Source: Streptomyces sp. NRRL S-31
GTDB taxonomy: Bacteria; Actinomycetota; Actinomycetes; Streptomycetales; Streptomycetaceae
Assembly (NCBI RefSeq): GCF_000718775.1
Contig: NZ_JOCB01000035.1
Coordinates: forward strand, 1-64,000
Reading direction: 5' to 3'
DNA: 64,000 nucleotides
Below the pieces are notes generated by a model. The model did no database searches and was not told the origin of the DNA. It was given only the letters and a program-made list of their open reading frames with translations. Of the stretch, positions 15,313-23,799 are shown in pieces (position 1 is the first letter of the stretch; every line of letters starts with the position of its first letter). A program made the position numbers and the translations under genes.

Positions 15313-16401
15313 GTGACCCGACACGGCAGGCTCCTGTCGGTGGCAGCGGCCTTGACCACCCTGCTGACGGCGCTCGGCCTGGCCCTCCTGGGGCAGGGCA
15401 ACGCCCACGCGCACGGGGTGGCGATGGCTCCCGGCTCCCGTACCTACCTGTGCTACCTGGACGGCCACACGACGACCGGCGGACTGAACCCGACCAACCC
15501 GGCGTGCAAGGACGCGCTGGCCAAGAGCGGGCCGAACGCGCTGTACAACTGGTTCGCCGTGCTCGACTCCAAGGCCGGCGGACGCGGTGCCGGCTACGTC
15601 CCGGACGGCACCCTGTGCAGCGCCGGCGACCGGTCGCCGTACGACTTCTCCGCCTACAACGCGGCCCGCTCGGACTGGCCGCGGACCCATCTGACCAGCG
15701 GAGCGACCATCCAGGCGCAGTACAGCAACTGGGCCGCGCACCCGGGTGACTTCCGGGTCTACCTCACCAAGTCCGGCTGGTCGCCGAGCACGTCCCTGCG
15801 CTGGGCCGACCTCGATCTGATCCAGACGGTCACCAACCCGCCTCAGCAGGGCTCGCCGGGCACCGACGGCGGGCACTACTACTGGGACCTGAAGCTGCCC
15901 TCCGGGCGCTCCGGTGACGCCCTGCTCTTCATCCAGTGGGTCCGCTCGGACAGCCAGGAGAACTTCTTCTCCTGCTCCGACATCGTCTTCGACGGCGGTC
16001 ACGGCGAGGTCACCGGCATCGGCGGCTCCGGCACCACCCCGACACCCACGCCCACCCCGACGCCCACGGACCCGCAGACCGGCTCCTGCATGGCCACGTA
16101 CTCCGTGGTGAACAGCTGGAGCGGCGGCTTCCAGGCGTCCGTCGAGGTGATGAACCACGGCACCGCCCCGCTCGACGGCTGGGCCGTGTCCTGGAAGCCC
16201 GGCACCGGAACGAAGATCAGCAGCGTCTGGAACGGGACGCAGTCCACCGGCGCCGACGGCACGGTCACGGTCCGCAACGCGGACCACAACCGGGTGGTGC
16301 CCGCCGACGGCAGCACGTCCTTCGGCTTCACCGCCACCTCCACCGGCAACGACGTCCCCGCCGGATCGATCGGCTGCGCCACCGCCCAGGGCACTTCCTG
16401 A
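15313..16401 (+). CDS. AA10 lytic polysaccharide monooxygenase with CBM2
   Basis: 362 residues. A signal peptide ends AHA before His34, so the mature protein starts HGVAMAPGSRTY, placing the N-terminal histidine in the copper histidine brace; His143 (NWAAHPGDF) is the second ligand and Phe218/219 (QENFFSCSD) the axial residue. A TPTPTPTPTP linker (about 241-252) leads to a family 2 cellulose-binding module. The layout and spacing equal those of the cellulose-active S. coelicolor CelS2 type (His35/His144/Phe219). It oxidatively breaks crystalline cellulose and works with the neighbouring endoglucanase. GTG start at 15313 after AAGGAGAG. No CebR palindrome is seen in its own leader. Confidence 0.95.
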   Translation: MTRHGRLLSVAAALTTLLTALGLALLGQGNAHAHGVAMAPGSRTYLCYLDGHTTTGGLNPTNPACKDALAKSGPNALYNWFAVLDSKAGGRGAGYVPDGTLCSAGDRSPYDFSAYNAARSDWPRTHLTSGATIQAQYSNWAAHPGDFRVYLTKSGWSPSTSLRWADLDLIQTVTNPPQQGSPGTDGGHYYWDLKLPSGRSGDALLFIQWVRSDSQENFFSCSDIVFDGGHGEVTGIGGSGTTPTPTPTPTPTDPQTGSCMATYSVVNSWSGGFQASVEVMNHGTAPLDGWAVSWKPGTGTKISSVWNGTQSTGADGTVTVRNADHNRVVPADGSTSFGFTATSTGNDVPAGSIGCATAQGTS

Positions 16402-16413
16402 GGGTGCCGCGCC

Positions 16414-16456
16414 ACGCGCCGTCTCCCCCGGCCCGCACCCGGGGGAGACGGCGCGT
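16414..16456. terminator. Strong terminator after the LPMO gene
   Basis: An 18-bp perfect stem (arms beginning ACGCGCCGTCTCCCCC at 16414 and ending GGGGGAGACGGCGCGT at 16456) with a 7-base loop, 12 bases after the LPMO stop codon. Confidence 0.92.
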
Positions 16457-16617
16457 TCCGGTCCGCGGAGGTCGTCCGTACGGGGCGGCGGCCGCGGTGG
16501 CCGAAGGCGCGGGGCGGCGTTGACAACCGTGGTGCGCCGGACGAAGCATGGGCGGGCACGTCGGCGGAACCTCATCCACGTCAGGGCAGCGCACGCCGCC
16601 CACCAAGGCAGGTACCG

Positions 16618-17877
16618 GTGACCACGAACCAGTTGTTCGCGCTCTTTTCCGACCTCGCCCTCATCCTCGTTCTCGCCCACCTGCTGGGCGCCGTCGCACA
16701 GCGTCTCTCCCAGCCCGCGGTCATCGGTGAGGTGCTCGCGGGCATCCTGCTCGGCCCCACCCTCCTCGGCCGTACGGCGTCGGAGTTTCTCTTCCCCACC
16801 GGTGTCCGGCCGATGCTCACCGCTCTGGCCGATGTCGGCATGGCCGTCTTCATGTTCATCGTGGGCCTGGAACTGGACCGGAAGCTGCTGCGCGGCACCG
16901 GAAGGCTGGCGGCCACCATCTCGGTCTCCTGCATCCTGCTGCCGTTCGGACTCGGCACCCTGCTCGCCCTGATGCTGGTCGACGACAACGCCCCCGACCA
17001 CCGGCTGGGTTTCGTGCTCTTCATGGGCACCGCGATGTCGGTGACCGCCTTCCCGGTGCTGGCACGCATCCTGACGGACCGGAAGATGCAGCACACACCG
17101 GTCGGCGGGCTGGCGCTGGCCTGCGCCGCGATCGGTGACGTGCTCGCCTGGTGCATGCTCGCCGTCGTGGTCGGCCTGGCCGGAGGGGGCGGTGCCGACC
17201 AGTGGCTCCTGCCGCTGCTCGTGCCGTACGCCGGCGTGATGGTGTGGGTGGTCCGCCCGCTGCTGCGCAGGCTGGTCACCGCCCAGGGCTCCCGGCTGAG
17301 CCCCGCGGTGCTGACGGCCGTGCTCGCGGGGGTCCTCCTGTCGGGCGCGGTCACCGAGCGGATCGGGCTGCACTTCATCTTCGGCGCGTTCCTCTTCGGG
17401 GTGGTGATGCCGAAGGACTCCACCGAGCGGCTGCGCGCCGACATCACCGACCGGATCGGCCATGTGAGCAACCGGCTGCTCCAGCCGGTCTTCTTCATCA
17501 TCGTCGGTCTGAAGGTCGACCTGTCGGACCTGGGACGGGCCGGCTGGCTGGACTTCGCGCTCATCATGCTCGTGGCGGTCACCGGCAAGTTCCTCGGCGC
17601 GTTCCTGGGCGCCCGGGCGCACGGTGTCACGGCACGCCAGTCGGCGGTGCTCGCCACGCTGATGAACACCCGGGGCCTCACCGAGCTGATCATCCTCACC
17701 GCCGGTCTCCAACTCGGGGTCCTCAACGAGCGGTTGTACTCGCTGATGGTCGTGATGGCGGTCGTGACCACGGCGATGGCCGGGCCGCTCCTCACCGTCC
17801 TCCAGCGACACCCCCCGGCCGACCGGGAACTCGTCCCGCCGGCCCGGGACGCCCAGCCGCCGGCCGCGCAGCACTGA
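16618..17877 (+). CDS. CPA2/Kef-type cation:proton antiporter
   Basis: 419 residues, about 12 hydrophobic segments. Family motifs: QPAVIGEVLAGILLGPTLLG near residue 31, MFIVGLELD near 80, FLMGTAMSVTAFPVLARIL (read as LFMGTAMSVTAFPVLARI) near 135, FGAFLFGVVMPK near 258, and LMNTRGLTELI near 345. There is no C-terminal RCK/TrkA domain; the chain ends in a short Pro-rich tail, so nucleotide gating is not encoded here. It exchanges Na+ or K+ for protons at the cytoplasmic membrane. GTG start at 16618. It stands alone. Antiporters of this branch also occur in polyketide clusters, but no such cluster is nearby. Confidence 0.88.
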   Translation: MTTNQLFALFSDLALILVLAHLLGAVAQRLSQPAVIGEVLAGILLGPTLLGRTASEFLFPTGVRPMLTALADVGMAVFMFIVGLELDRKLLRGTGRLAATISVSCILLPFGLGTLLALMLVDDNAPDHRLGFVLFMGTAMSVTAFPVLARILTDRKMQHTPVGGLALACAAIGDVLAWCMLAVVVGLAGGGGADQWLLPLLVPYAGVMVWVVRPLLRRLVTAQGSRLSPAVLTAVLAGVLLSGAVTERIGLHFIFGAFLFGVVMPKDSTERLRADITDRIGHVSNRLLQPVFFIIVGLKVDLSDLGRAGWLDFALIMLVAVTGKFLGAFLGARAHGVTARQSAVLATLMNTRGLTELIILTAGLQLGVLNERLYSLMVVMAVVTTAMAGPLLTVLQRHPPADRELVPPARDAQPPAAQH

Positions 17878-17907
17878 CCCTCGCGGCTCCCCCGGCCGCC
17901 GGTGCCC

Positions 17908-18450
17908 TCACCGTCCGGGGTCCGCCCGGAACGGCCCCAGTTCGGTCCGGATCTCGCGCCGCGTCCGCCGCAGCCGGCCCCAGAGTTCGTCGATGTCCGC
18001 CCGTACCGCGGCCGGCGAGTCCCCGGCGAGCGGGGCGCCGTCGTCCAGGCGCCGGAGCATGCCGTAGACCGCCCCGAGGTCGTGGCTGAGACCGGCCACG
18101 CCCTCGAGCACCCGCTCCGGCATCCGCATCTGCGCCTCGGCGTACACGTCCCGGTACCGGTCCCGCGCCTGTGTGAGCCGCCGCCGTACGGCCGGCAGCT
18201 CCTCGTCCCGGCCGAGCGCGTGCAACTGGTCGGTGAGCGCGGCGAGATACTGCCGGGCGGAGGTGTTCAGGGCGACGGAGCACGCGCGCAGCTCCTGGGC
18301 GGTGCGCCGCCGCTCGCGCAGCTGTTCCGCGCGCTCCCGCTCGCGCCGGCGGCTGCGCTCGGCCGCGCGCTGGGTGAGCAGCGCGGACAACAGCGTCCCG
18401 ACGACTCCCACGACCGCGGCCAGGAGCGCGGCCGTTGCCTCGACGTCCAC
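17908..18450 (-). CDS. Membrane-anchored coiled-coil protein, function unknown
   Basis: About 180 residues. One N-terminal hydrophobic segment (ATAALLAAVVGVVGTLLSALL) is followed by a highly charged Arg/Glu helix (QRAAERSRRRERERAEQLRERR) and a mostly helical domain ending EIRTELGPFR. The GTG at 18450 has GGGAGGCGGG directly upstream and is preferred to longer in-frame starts. Many streptomycete genomes carry similar one-TM proteins of unknown function. It is convergent with the antiporter and divergent from the DUF6204-like gene. Confidence 0.75.
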   Translation of the reverse strand: MDVEATAALLAAVVGVVGTLLSALLTQRAAERSRRRERERAEQLRERRRTAQELRACSVALNTSARQYLAALTDQLHALGRDEELPAVRRRLTQARDRYRDVYAEAQMRMPERVLEGVAGLSHDLGAVYGMLRRLDDGAPLAGDSPAAVRADIDELWGRLRRTRREIRTELGPFRADPGR

Positions 18451-18690
18451 CCCGCCTCCCGCCCCGTAGTCCCGCTGCCGTCCAGGTAAGCAGCGTCGCC
18501 GCGCCGGGTGAACGGCCGGCCCGGACCTCGCCCGGTGTTCGCCCCGACACCGACCGGACCCGGCGGCTCCGCCCGCTCCCGCCGCCGTCTCCCGTGACGC
18601 GAGTACGCCGGGCGGTCCCCCGCCCCCACCGACGGCCCGCTCGCCGAAATGGGCCCGGAAACCCGATGGAGCTTCCTCCCCCGCTGTGCC

Positions 18691-18703
18691 TAGAGTCGCG
18701 GAA
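18691..18703 (+). promoter_or_regulatory. -10 box of a leaderless transcript
   Basis: TAGAGT (18691-18696) ends six bases before the ATG at 18703, so transcription should begin at or next to the start codon. No ribosome site precedes this gene, which fits a leaderless mRNA. Confidence 0.6.
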
Positions 18704-19062
18704 TGAGTACACGGACCTTCCGCATCACTGTGCGCGGTGTCTTCGACGGCCTCACCGACGCCCAGCGCACCGCCCTGCTCGCCGACGCCGCCGAACACGA
18801 CGTCCTGCGCGCCGCCTTCACTCCCGAGGGGACCCTCACCTACGACATCGCCGCCCGCCCCGCCTTCGTCTTCCGCTTCTCCGCCACCGGAGAGAAGGAG
18901 GAGGACGTCCTGGAGGCGACGGAACGGGCCGAACAGACCGCCACGTCCTGGCTGACCGAACACGGCTACGGCTTCAAACACCTGCGGAGCGCCGCGGAGG
19001 ACCTCTCCATGGCGCCTCTGGGCAAGCGACAGCGCCGCGCCGCCCGCACGGCCGGTTCCTGA
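18703..19062 (+). CDS. DUF6204-like small protein
   Basis: 119 residues. FRITVRGVFDGLTDAQR, HDVLRAAFTPEGTLTYDI, and YGFKHLRSAAEDLSMAPLGKRQRR match a conserved streptomycete family annotated DUF6204 (from memory). Predicted soluble alpha/beta protein; no catalytic motif is evident. It is expressed from a leaderless-type promoter and lies 59 bases upstream of a MarR regulator gene, which has its own operator. Confidence 0.8.
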   Translation: MSTRTFRITVRGVFDGLTDAQRTALLADAAEHDVLRAAFTPEGTLTYDIAARPAFVFRFSATGEKEEDVLEATERAEQTATSWLTEHGYGFKHLRSAAEDLSMAPLGKRQRRAARTAGS

Positions 19063-19076
19063 ACGTCGCCCCTAAA

Positions 19077-19090
19077 CTTGAGTAGTCAAG
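19077..19090. promoter_or_regulatory. Inverted-repeat operator before the marR gene
   Basis: CTTGAGTAGTCAAG has perfect 5-base arms (CTTGA/TCAAG) around GTAG, the kind of short palindrome bound by MarR-family dimers. It overlaps a possible -10 box TAAACT (19073-19078), which suggests autorepression of the gene starting at 19122. Confidence 0.6.
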
Positions 19091-19121
19091 GAGATGGCAA
19101 GGGAATCGGGAGGCGGGCACG

Positions 19122-19565
19122 ATGAGCGAGGCCCTGGACGCGGCACTGCGGCTGGTACGGGCCCAGGCGGCGCTCGTACGGCGCTTCGACGCGCGGCTCG
19201 GCGGACTCCACGGCGTCAGCCTCGCCGATTTCACCCTGCTGCTCCGGCTGGGGCAGGCACCCGGCGGCCGGATGCGCCGGGTGGACCTGGCCGAGGCGCT
19301 GGGGCTGACCGCCTCGGGGGTCACGCGCGGGCTGGCCCCGCTGGAGCGGATCGGGCTGGTGACCCGGGAGCCGGACGCCCGGGACGCACGCGTGGCGTAC
19401 GCGGCGCTGACCGGGACGGGCCGGCGACGGCTGACGGAGATGCTGGCCACGGCGGAGGAGACCGCCGCCGAGGTCTTCACCGGCACGGCGTGGCCCGCGG
19501 CGGACGTCGCGGGTCTCGCGGAACTACTGACCCGCCTGGGCGGCACCGGCCTGACCGCCCGCTGA
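19122..19565 (+). CDS. MarR-family transcriptional regulator
   Basis: 147 residues with a winged helix-turn-helix: LSLADFTLLLRLGQAPGG (read as VSLADFTLLLRL), MRRVDLAEALGLTASGVTRGLAPLERIGLVTREP, then the wing DARDARVAYAALTGTGRRRL and a C-terminal dimerisation helix. Ligand unknown. GGGAGGCGGGCACG precedes the ATG. MarR genes usually sit by their target, commonly an efflux or redox gene; none is adjacent, so it may act mainly on itself or at a distance. Confidence 0.9.
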   Translation: MSEALDAALRLVRAQAALVRRFDARLGGLHGVSLADFTLLLRLGQAPGGRMRRVDLAEALGLTASGVTRGLAPLERIGLVTREPDARDARVAYAALTGTGRRRLTEMLATAEETAAEVFTGTAWPAADVAGLAELLTRLGGTGLTAR

Positions 19566-19847
19566 ACCCCGGCCCGCCGGCTCCGGCACACCGGCCGGTC
19601 CTGCGTCGCGTCCCGCCGGGCGCCGCATCCCGTTCCGGGCCCCGCTCCTTACTCTGCGCTCCGCGCGCCCGGGGCCCGCGCTCGACCCCCGGTTCCTCCT
19701 CCGGTGCCCGGAATCCGGCGAACGGCTCACCACCTACCGGACCTCCCGGCACCCGCCAGCCGGCTTCCCTACCGGCCCGGCCCTCCCGGCCCCCACGCGC
19801 GGTCCGTCAGGCCGTACCGAGGCCCGGGAGGTCCCCGGCGCGGACCG
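19566..19847. other. Gene-free stretch, marR to MazG-like gene
   Basis: 282 bases between convergent genes. It is C-rich with no credible frame or clean hairpin. Confidence 0.5.
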
Positions 19848-20255
19848 TCAGGCCGTGCCGCCCGGTATCCAGCCCTGGCGGCGCAGTACGGCGGACACGT
19901 CCGGCGCCCGGTAGTGCTCCCCCTTCAGCACCTTGCCGTCGGCCCGGCGGGCGACCTGTCCGTCCGGACCGATCTTGCTCATGTTGGCGCGGTGGACCTC
20001 GGCGATCACCTCGTCCAGGTCGACGCCGTGCACCAGCGCCGTGCCGTACGCCACGTACACCACGTCGGCCAGCTCGTGCGCGAGCCGGTCCAGCGGGCCC
20101 TCCACCGAAACCTCGGCGACCTCGGCGGCCTCCTCCGCGAGCAGTTCGCCGCGGTGGGCGGCCAGTCCGGGGTCCACCTCGGTCGGCGTACTGCGGGCGT
20201 CGAGGCCGAAGGCGTGGTGGAACTCGCGGACCAGGCGGGCGGGCGAAGTGCTCAT
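19848..20255 (-). CDS. MazG-like nucleotide pyrophosphohydrolase
   Basis: 135 residues of the all-alpha NTP-PPase (MazG/dUTPase) superfamily. The metal-binding signature is complete: E41-E42-x-x-E45 (LLAEEAAEVAEV) and E61-x-x-D64 (HELADVVYVAYG), with the tail HRANMSKIGPDGQ...KGEHYRAPD typical of the single-domain type. It probably hydrolyses non-canonical NTPs for pool sanitation. ATG at 20255; TACAGT ends six bases upstream, suggesting a leaderless message. Divergent from the TAXI binding-protein gene. Confidence 0.88.
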   Translation of the reverse strand: MSTSPARLVREFHHAFGLDARSTPTEVDPGLAAHRGELLAEEAAEVAEVSVEGPLDRLAHELADVVYVAYGTALVHGVDLDEVIAEVHRANMSKIGPDGQVARRADGKVLKGEHYRAPDVSAVLRRQGWIPGGTA

Positions 20256-20354
20256 ACGGCGACTGTAACGGCCGCCACCGACAACGCCCGCCGCCCGTGA
20301 CCGCTGTGACCCCGGCCCTGGCCCGCACCACCCGTGGACTGGCAGGATCGCCGC

Positions 20355-21353
20355 ATGTCCAAGCTGTTCTCCCGCGTCGGCGGGCGCAGGGCGCTCCAGG
20401 GCGCGGCCGTGGCCGTCGTGGCTCTCGGGTTGCTGCTGTGGTGGCTGCTGCCCCTGGGCGAGAAGCCGCCGAGCGGGACGATCGTGTTCAGCACCGGCAC
20501 GTCCCGCGGGGTCTACCAGGAGTACGGCGAGCGGCTGCGCACCGAGATGGGCAAGGACATGCCGGGCCTGACGGTGAAGCTGCTCCACAGCGCCGGGTCC
20601 CAGGAGAACGTCGAGCGGGTGGCGACCGGACAGGCCGACTTCACCATCGCGGCGGCCGACGCGGTGGCGACCTACGAGCTGCGGCACGGCGCGGGCGCCG
20701 GGCGGCTGCGCGGGGTGGCCCGGCTCTACGACGACTACGTGCACCTCATCGTGCCCAGCGACTCGGACATCAGGAGCGTCGCGGACCTGCGGCACAAGCG
20801 GGTGGCGACCGGGCTGCCCGATTCCGGGGTACGGCTGATCGCCGACCGGGTGCTGCGGGCCGCCGGTATCGATCCGCGCGAGGACATCACCCCGGAGGGG
20901 GACGGGATCGACATCGGGCCGGCGCGGCTGCGGGAGGGGAAGATCGACGCCTTCTTCTGGTCCGGCGGGCTGCCGACGAAGGGGCTGGTCGCGCTGGCGC
21001 GGCAGGGCGCCTTCCGGTTCGTGCCGATCGGCGACGACCTCGTCACCCGGCTGCACGGCCAGGGCGAGGGGGCGCGCTACTACCGGGCCACCAAGATTCC
21101 CGAGTCGGCCTACCCGGACGTCCAGCGGGGCGCCCAGGTGCCGACGATCGCCGTGTCCAACGTGCTGATCACCCGTACGGACGTGGATCCGCGGCTGACC
21201 GAGTGGGTGACCCGTACCGTGCTCGACAGCCGGGACGGCATCGGCAGGCACGTCCACTCGGCCCAGCTGGTCGACCTGCGCACCGCGATCTACACCGATC
21301 CCCTGCCGCTCCAGGAGGGCGCCCGGCGCTACTACCGGTCGGTGAAGCCCTGA
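20355..21353 (+). CDS. TAXI-family solute-binding protein
   Basis: 332 residues. One N-terminal hydrophobic anchor (GAAVAVVALGLLLWWLLPLG, 15-34 or so) then a TAXI-type TRAP binding domain: IVFSTGTSRGVYQEYGERL, LHSAGSQENVERVATGQADFTIAAADAV, GLPDSGVRLIADRVL, and AFFWSGGLPTKGL. Such proteins bind dicarboxylates or glutamate and normally feed a DctQM membrane pair. No permease is nearby; the neighbour encodes a sensor kinase, so it may act as a periplasm-side sensor subunit. ATG at 20355. Its last 20 or so bases form the first copy of a 29-bp tandem repeat. Confidence 0.88.
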   Translation: MSKLFSRVGGRRALQGAAVAVVALGLLLWWLLPLGEKPPSGTIVFSTGTSRGVYQEYGERLRTEMGKDMPGLTVKLLHSAGSQENVERVATGQADFTIAAADAVATYELRHGAGAGRLRGVARLYDDYVHLIVPSDSDIRSVADLRHKRVATGLPDSGVRLIADRVLRAAGIDPREDITPEGDGIDIGPARLREGKIDAFFWSGGLPTKGLVALARQGAFRFVPIGDDLVTRLHGQGEGARYYRATKIPESAYPDVQRGAQVPTIAVSNVLITRTDVDPRLTEWVTRTVLDSRDGIGRHVHSAQLVDLRTAIYTDPLPLQEGARRYYRSVKP

Positions 21354-21446
21354 GCCGTCACTACCGGTCGGTGAAGCCCTGAGCCGTCACTACCGGTCGG
21401 TGAAGCCCTGAGCCGTCACTACCGGTCGGTGAAGCCCTGAGCCGTC
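21332..21446. repeat. 29-bp tandem repeat, 4 copies, covering the TAXI gene stop codon
   Basis: Four head-to-tail copies of a 29-bp unit (CTACCGGTCGGTGAAGCCCT then GAGCCGTCA) start at 21332, 21361, 21390 and 21419; the last lacks its final base. Copy 1 encodes the C-terminal YRSVKP and the stop codon, so the additional copies lie in the 3' untranslated region. They are effectively identical, suggesting recent slippage or positive maintenance. Confidence 0.95.
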
Positions 21447-21516
21447 CCCCCAAGCGGGGGTCCCGGGGCGGGCCCGGCGGACACGTCAGGCGAGGGCCGT
21501 CGCCTCCCCGGCGGTC

Positions 21517-22917
21517 TTAAGGGTGCCGGGGCACCCTGACGGTCACCCGCAGCCCCCGCGGCTCGTGGTGGGCGTAGTCGATGGCGCCGCCGCCCGCCGT
21601 GAGCAGGGCGCGGGTGATGGACAGGCCCAGGCCGGAGCCCCGCACGTTCTGGTGCCGGCCGCTGCGCCAGAAACGGTCGCCCACGCGCGCGAGTTCCTCG
21701 TCGGTGAGGCCGGGGCCGGTGTCCGTGACGACGATCCTGGTGGTGTCGCCGTCGGTGGCGACGGCGACCGTGACGGTGCCGCCCCCGGGGGTGAACTTCA
21801 CCGCGTTGTCGATCACCGCGTCCAGGGCGCTGGACAGGGCGATCGGATCGGCCCAGCCGGTGGTGGGCGGGCAGTCCCCGGTCAGCCGGACGTCCTTGGC
21901 CCGGGCGGCCGGTGCCCAGGCGGCCACCCGTTCCCCGGCCAGCGCGCCGATGTCGGTCAGCGCCAGGTCCGCCTCGGCGTGCTCGGCCAGCGCCAGGCCG
22001 AGCAGGTCGTCCAGGACCTGTGCGAGGCGCTTGCCCTCGGTCCGGACCGAGGCGATCTCGGCGTTGTCCTCGGGGAGTTCCAGGGCGAGCAGTTCGATGC
22101 GCAGCAGCAGCGCCGCGAGCGGGTTGCGCAGTTGGTGCGAGGCGTCGGCGACGAAGGCGCGCTGCTGTTCCAGCACCGCCTCCACGTTGTCCGCCATCTC
22201 GTTGAACGAGCGGGCCAGCCGCCTCAGTTCCGGCGGTCCGCCGGCGGCCGCCACCCGGGACTTCAGCCGTCCGGTGGCGATGTCGTGGGTGGTGGCGTCC
22301 AGGACCCGTACCGGCCTGAGCACCCAGCCGGTCAGCCGCAGCGCCGCGCCGACGGCGAGCAGCATGGCCGCGATCTCGCCGGCGCCGATGAGCAGCCAGC
22401 CGCGCAGGATGCGGGACCGCATCTGTCCGGTGGGCGAGTCGGTGACCACGACCGCGACGACGTCCCCGTCCCGGATCACCGGCGAGGCGACGACCAGTCG
22501 GCTGCCGCGCTGCCAGGGCCATGCCTGCGGCGGGTCGTGGCTGCGCCGGCTGAGCAGCGCCTCGGCGAACGCCCTGCGGACCTCGCCCGTCCGCGGTACG
22601 AACCAGGAGCCGGGCGCGTTGGCCATCGCCGAACCGTTGCGGTAGAAGACCCCCGCGCGGATGCCGTAGACGTCGTGGTAGCTCTCCAGTTCGCTGCGCA
22701 GCGTCTCCCAGCGCTCGTCCGTGGTGGTGCGGCGGGACCCGCTGGGCCCGTCGGTCACGAACTGGGCGAGCGCCGCGAACCGTGCCGTGTCGTCGATCCG
22801 GTCGACGACGACCCGTTGCTGCTGGGCGGCGGCCACGCTGCCGGCGAGCGGGAGGCCGAGCGCGAGCAGGACGGCCGCCAGCAGGACGGTGAGCAGCGGC
22901 AGGAGGCGTGTGCGCAC
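21517..22917 (-). CDS. gluK: Sensor histidine kinase of the glutamate two-component system
   Basis: 466 residues. Two membrane helices (about 5-30 and 172-195) frame an extracytoplasmic sensor loop of about 140 residues; HAMP (RLTGWVLRPVRVLDATTHDI), HisKA (VADASHQLRNPLAALLLRIE, phospho-acceptor His), then HATPase_c with N box (DNAVKFTPGG), G1 (DTGPGLTDEEL) and G2 (GSGLGLSI). It lies 9 bases downstream of gluR in one operon and opposite gluABCD. From memory the S. coelicolor pair at this locus (SCO5778-5779, GluR-GluK) senses glutamate and controls gluABCD; assignment is by position and family. Start ATG or GTG at 22917. Confidence 0.9.
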   Translation of the reverse strand: MRTRLLPLLTVLLAAVLLALGLPLAGSVAAAQQQRVVVDRIDDTARFAALAQFVTDGPSGSRRTTTDERWETLRSELESYHDVYGIRAGVFYRNGSAMANAPGSWFVPRTGEVRRAFAEALLSRRSHDPPQAWPWQRGSRLVVASPVIRDGDVVAVVVTDSPTGQMRSRILRGWLLIGAGEIAAMLLAVGAALRLTGWVLRPVRVLDATTHDIATGRLKSRVAAAGGPPELRRLARSFNEMADNVEAVLEQQRAFVADASHQLRNPLAALLLRIELLALELPEDNAEIASVRTEGKRLAQVLDDLLGLALAEHAEADLALTDIGALAGERVAAWAPAARAKDVRLTGDCPPTTGWADPIALSSALDAVIDNAVKFTPGGGTVTVAVATDGDTTRIVVTDTGPGLTDEELARVGDRFWRSGRHQNVRGSGLGLSITRALLTAGGGAIDYAHHEPRGLRVTVRVPRHP

Positions 22918-22926
22918 CCGTCCCCG

Positions 22927-23613
22927 CTAGGCGGCCGGGGCGACGAGCCGGTAGCCGACGCCGCGCACGGTCTCGATCAGCGCGGGCTGGCGCAGTTTGG
23001 CGCGCAGGGAGGCGACGTGCACCTCCAGGGTGCGGCCGGTCCCCTCCCAGCTGGTGCGCCAGACCTCGCTGATGATCTGCTCCCGCCGGAACACCACGCC
23101 GGGCCGCTGCGCGAGCAGGGCCAGCAGGTCGAACTCCTTGCGGGTCAGCTGGACCACCGCGCCCTCCACGCTGACCTGCCGGGTGGGCAGTTCGATGCGG
23201 ACGGGACCGAGGAGCAGGGCGCTGTCGCCGCCGGTCACGGGGTCCTCGTGGACGGTGCGCCGGCTGACGGCGTGGATCCGGGCGAGCAGTTCCCCGGTGT
23301 CGTAGGGCTTCACGACGTAGTCGTCGGCGCCGAGGTTGAGCCCGTGGATGCGGGAGCGGACGTCGGAGCGGGCGGTGACCATGATGACCGGGATGGCGGT
23401 GCGCTTGCGGATCTTGCCGCAGACCTCGTAGCCGTCCTGGTCGGGCAGGCCGAGGTCGAGCAGGACGACGCCGAACCCGGCGCCCTCGGGGACGAGCGCC
23501 TGGAGGGCTTCCTCGCCGCTGCGCGCGTGGGTGACCTGGAAGCCGTGCCGTGCGAGGACGGCCGAGAGGGCCGCGGCGACGTGGTTGTCGTCCTCGACGA
23601 GCAGCAGTCTCAT
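22927..23613 (-). CDS. gluR: OmpR-family response regulator of glutamate uptake
   Basis: 228 residues. Receiver domain 1-120 (MRLLLVEDDNHVAAAL, phospho-acceptor Asp in VVLLDLGLPDQDGYEV, Thr in MVTARS, Lys in YVVKPY) and a winged-helix DNA-binding domain of the OmpR/PhoB type (LTRKEFDLLALLAQRPGVV, TLEVHVASLRAKLRQ, VRGVGYRLV). ATG at 23613 preceded by GGAGGGGGCCGGG, preferred to the longer frame starting at 23727. It should activate or repress the divergent gluABCD operon; candidate sites are seen upstream of gluA. Confidence 0.92.
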   Translation of the reverse strand: MRLLLVEDDNHVAAALSAVLARHGFQVTHARSGEEALQALVPEGAGFGVVLLDLGLPDQDGYEVCGKIRKRTAIPVIMVTARSDVRSRIHGLNLGADDYVVKPYDTGELLARIHAVSRRTVHEDPVTGGDSALLLGPVRIELPTRQVSVEGAVVQLTRKEFDLLALLAQRPGVVFRREQIISEVWRTSWEGTGRTLEVHVASLRAKLRQPALIETVRGVGYRLVAPAA

Positions 23614-23799
23614 CCCGGCCCCCTCCGGTTCAGCGGTCGTACGGTCCTGGTTCGCGTCGGTCGCGTAGATCACGGGCACGCGCGCGTGCACCATGGCAGT
23701 GACGCCGATGGACCGGGACGGCGTCAAGAGCCTTCCGGTTGCCCGCCGCTTCCGTTACCCGGCCGATACGTGCCCGGACGACAAGTACTACGACACGTG

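Noticed and set aside
15181..17874. Long minus-strand frame opposite the LPMO and antiporter genes
   Set aside because: Composition is typical of antisense frames and it crosses two real genes and a terminator.
21332..21446. Could the 29-bp repeats be a CRISPR array?
   Set aside because: Copies are directly adjacent without spacers, include coding sequence, and no cas genes are nearby.
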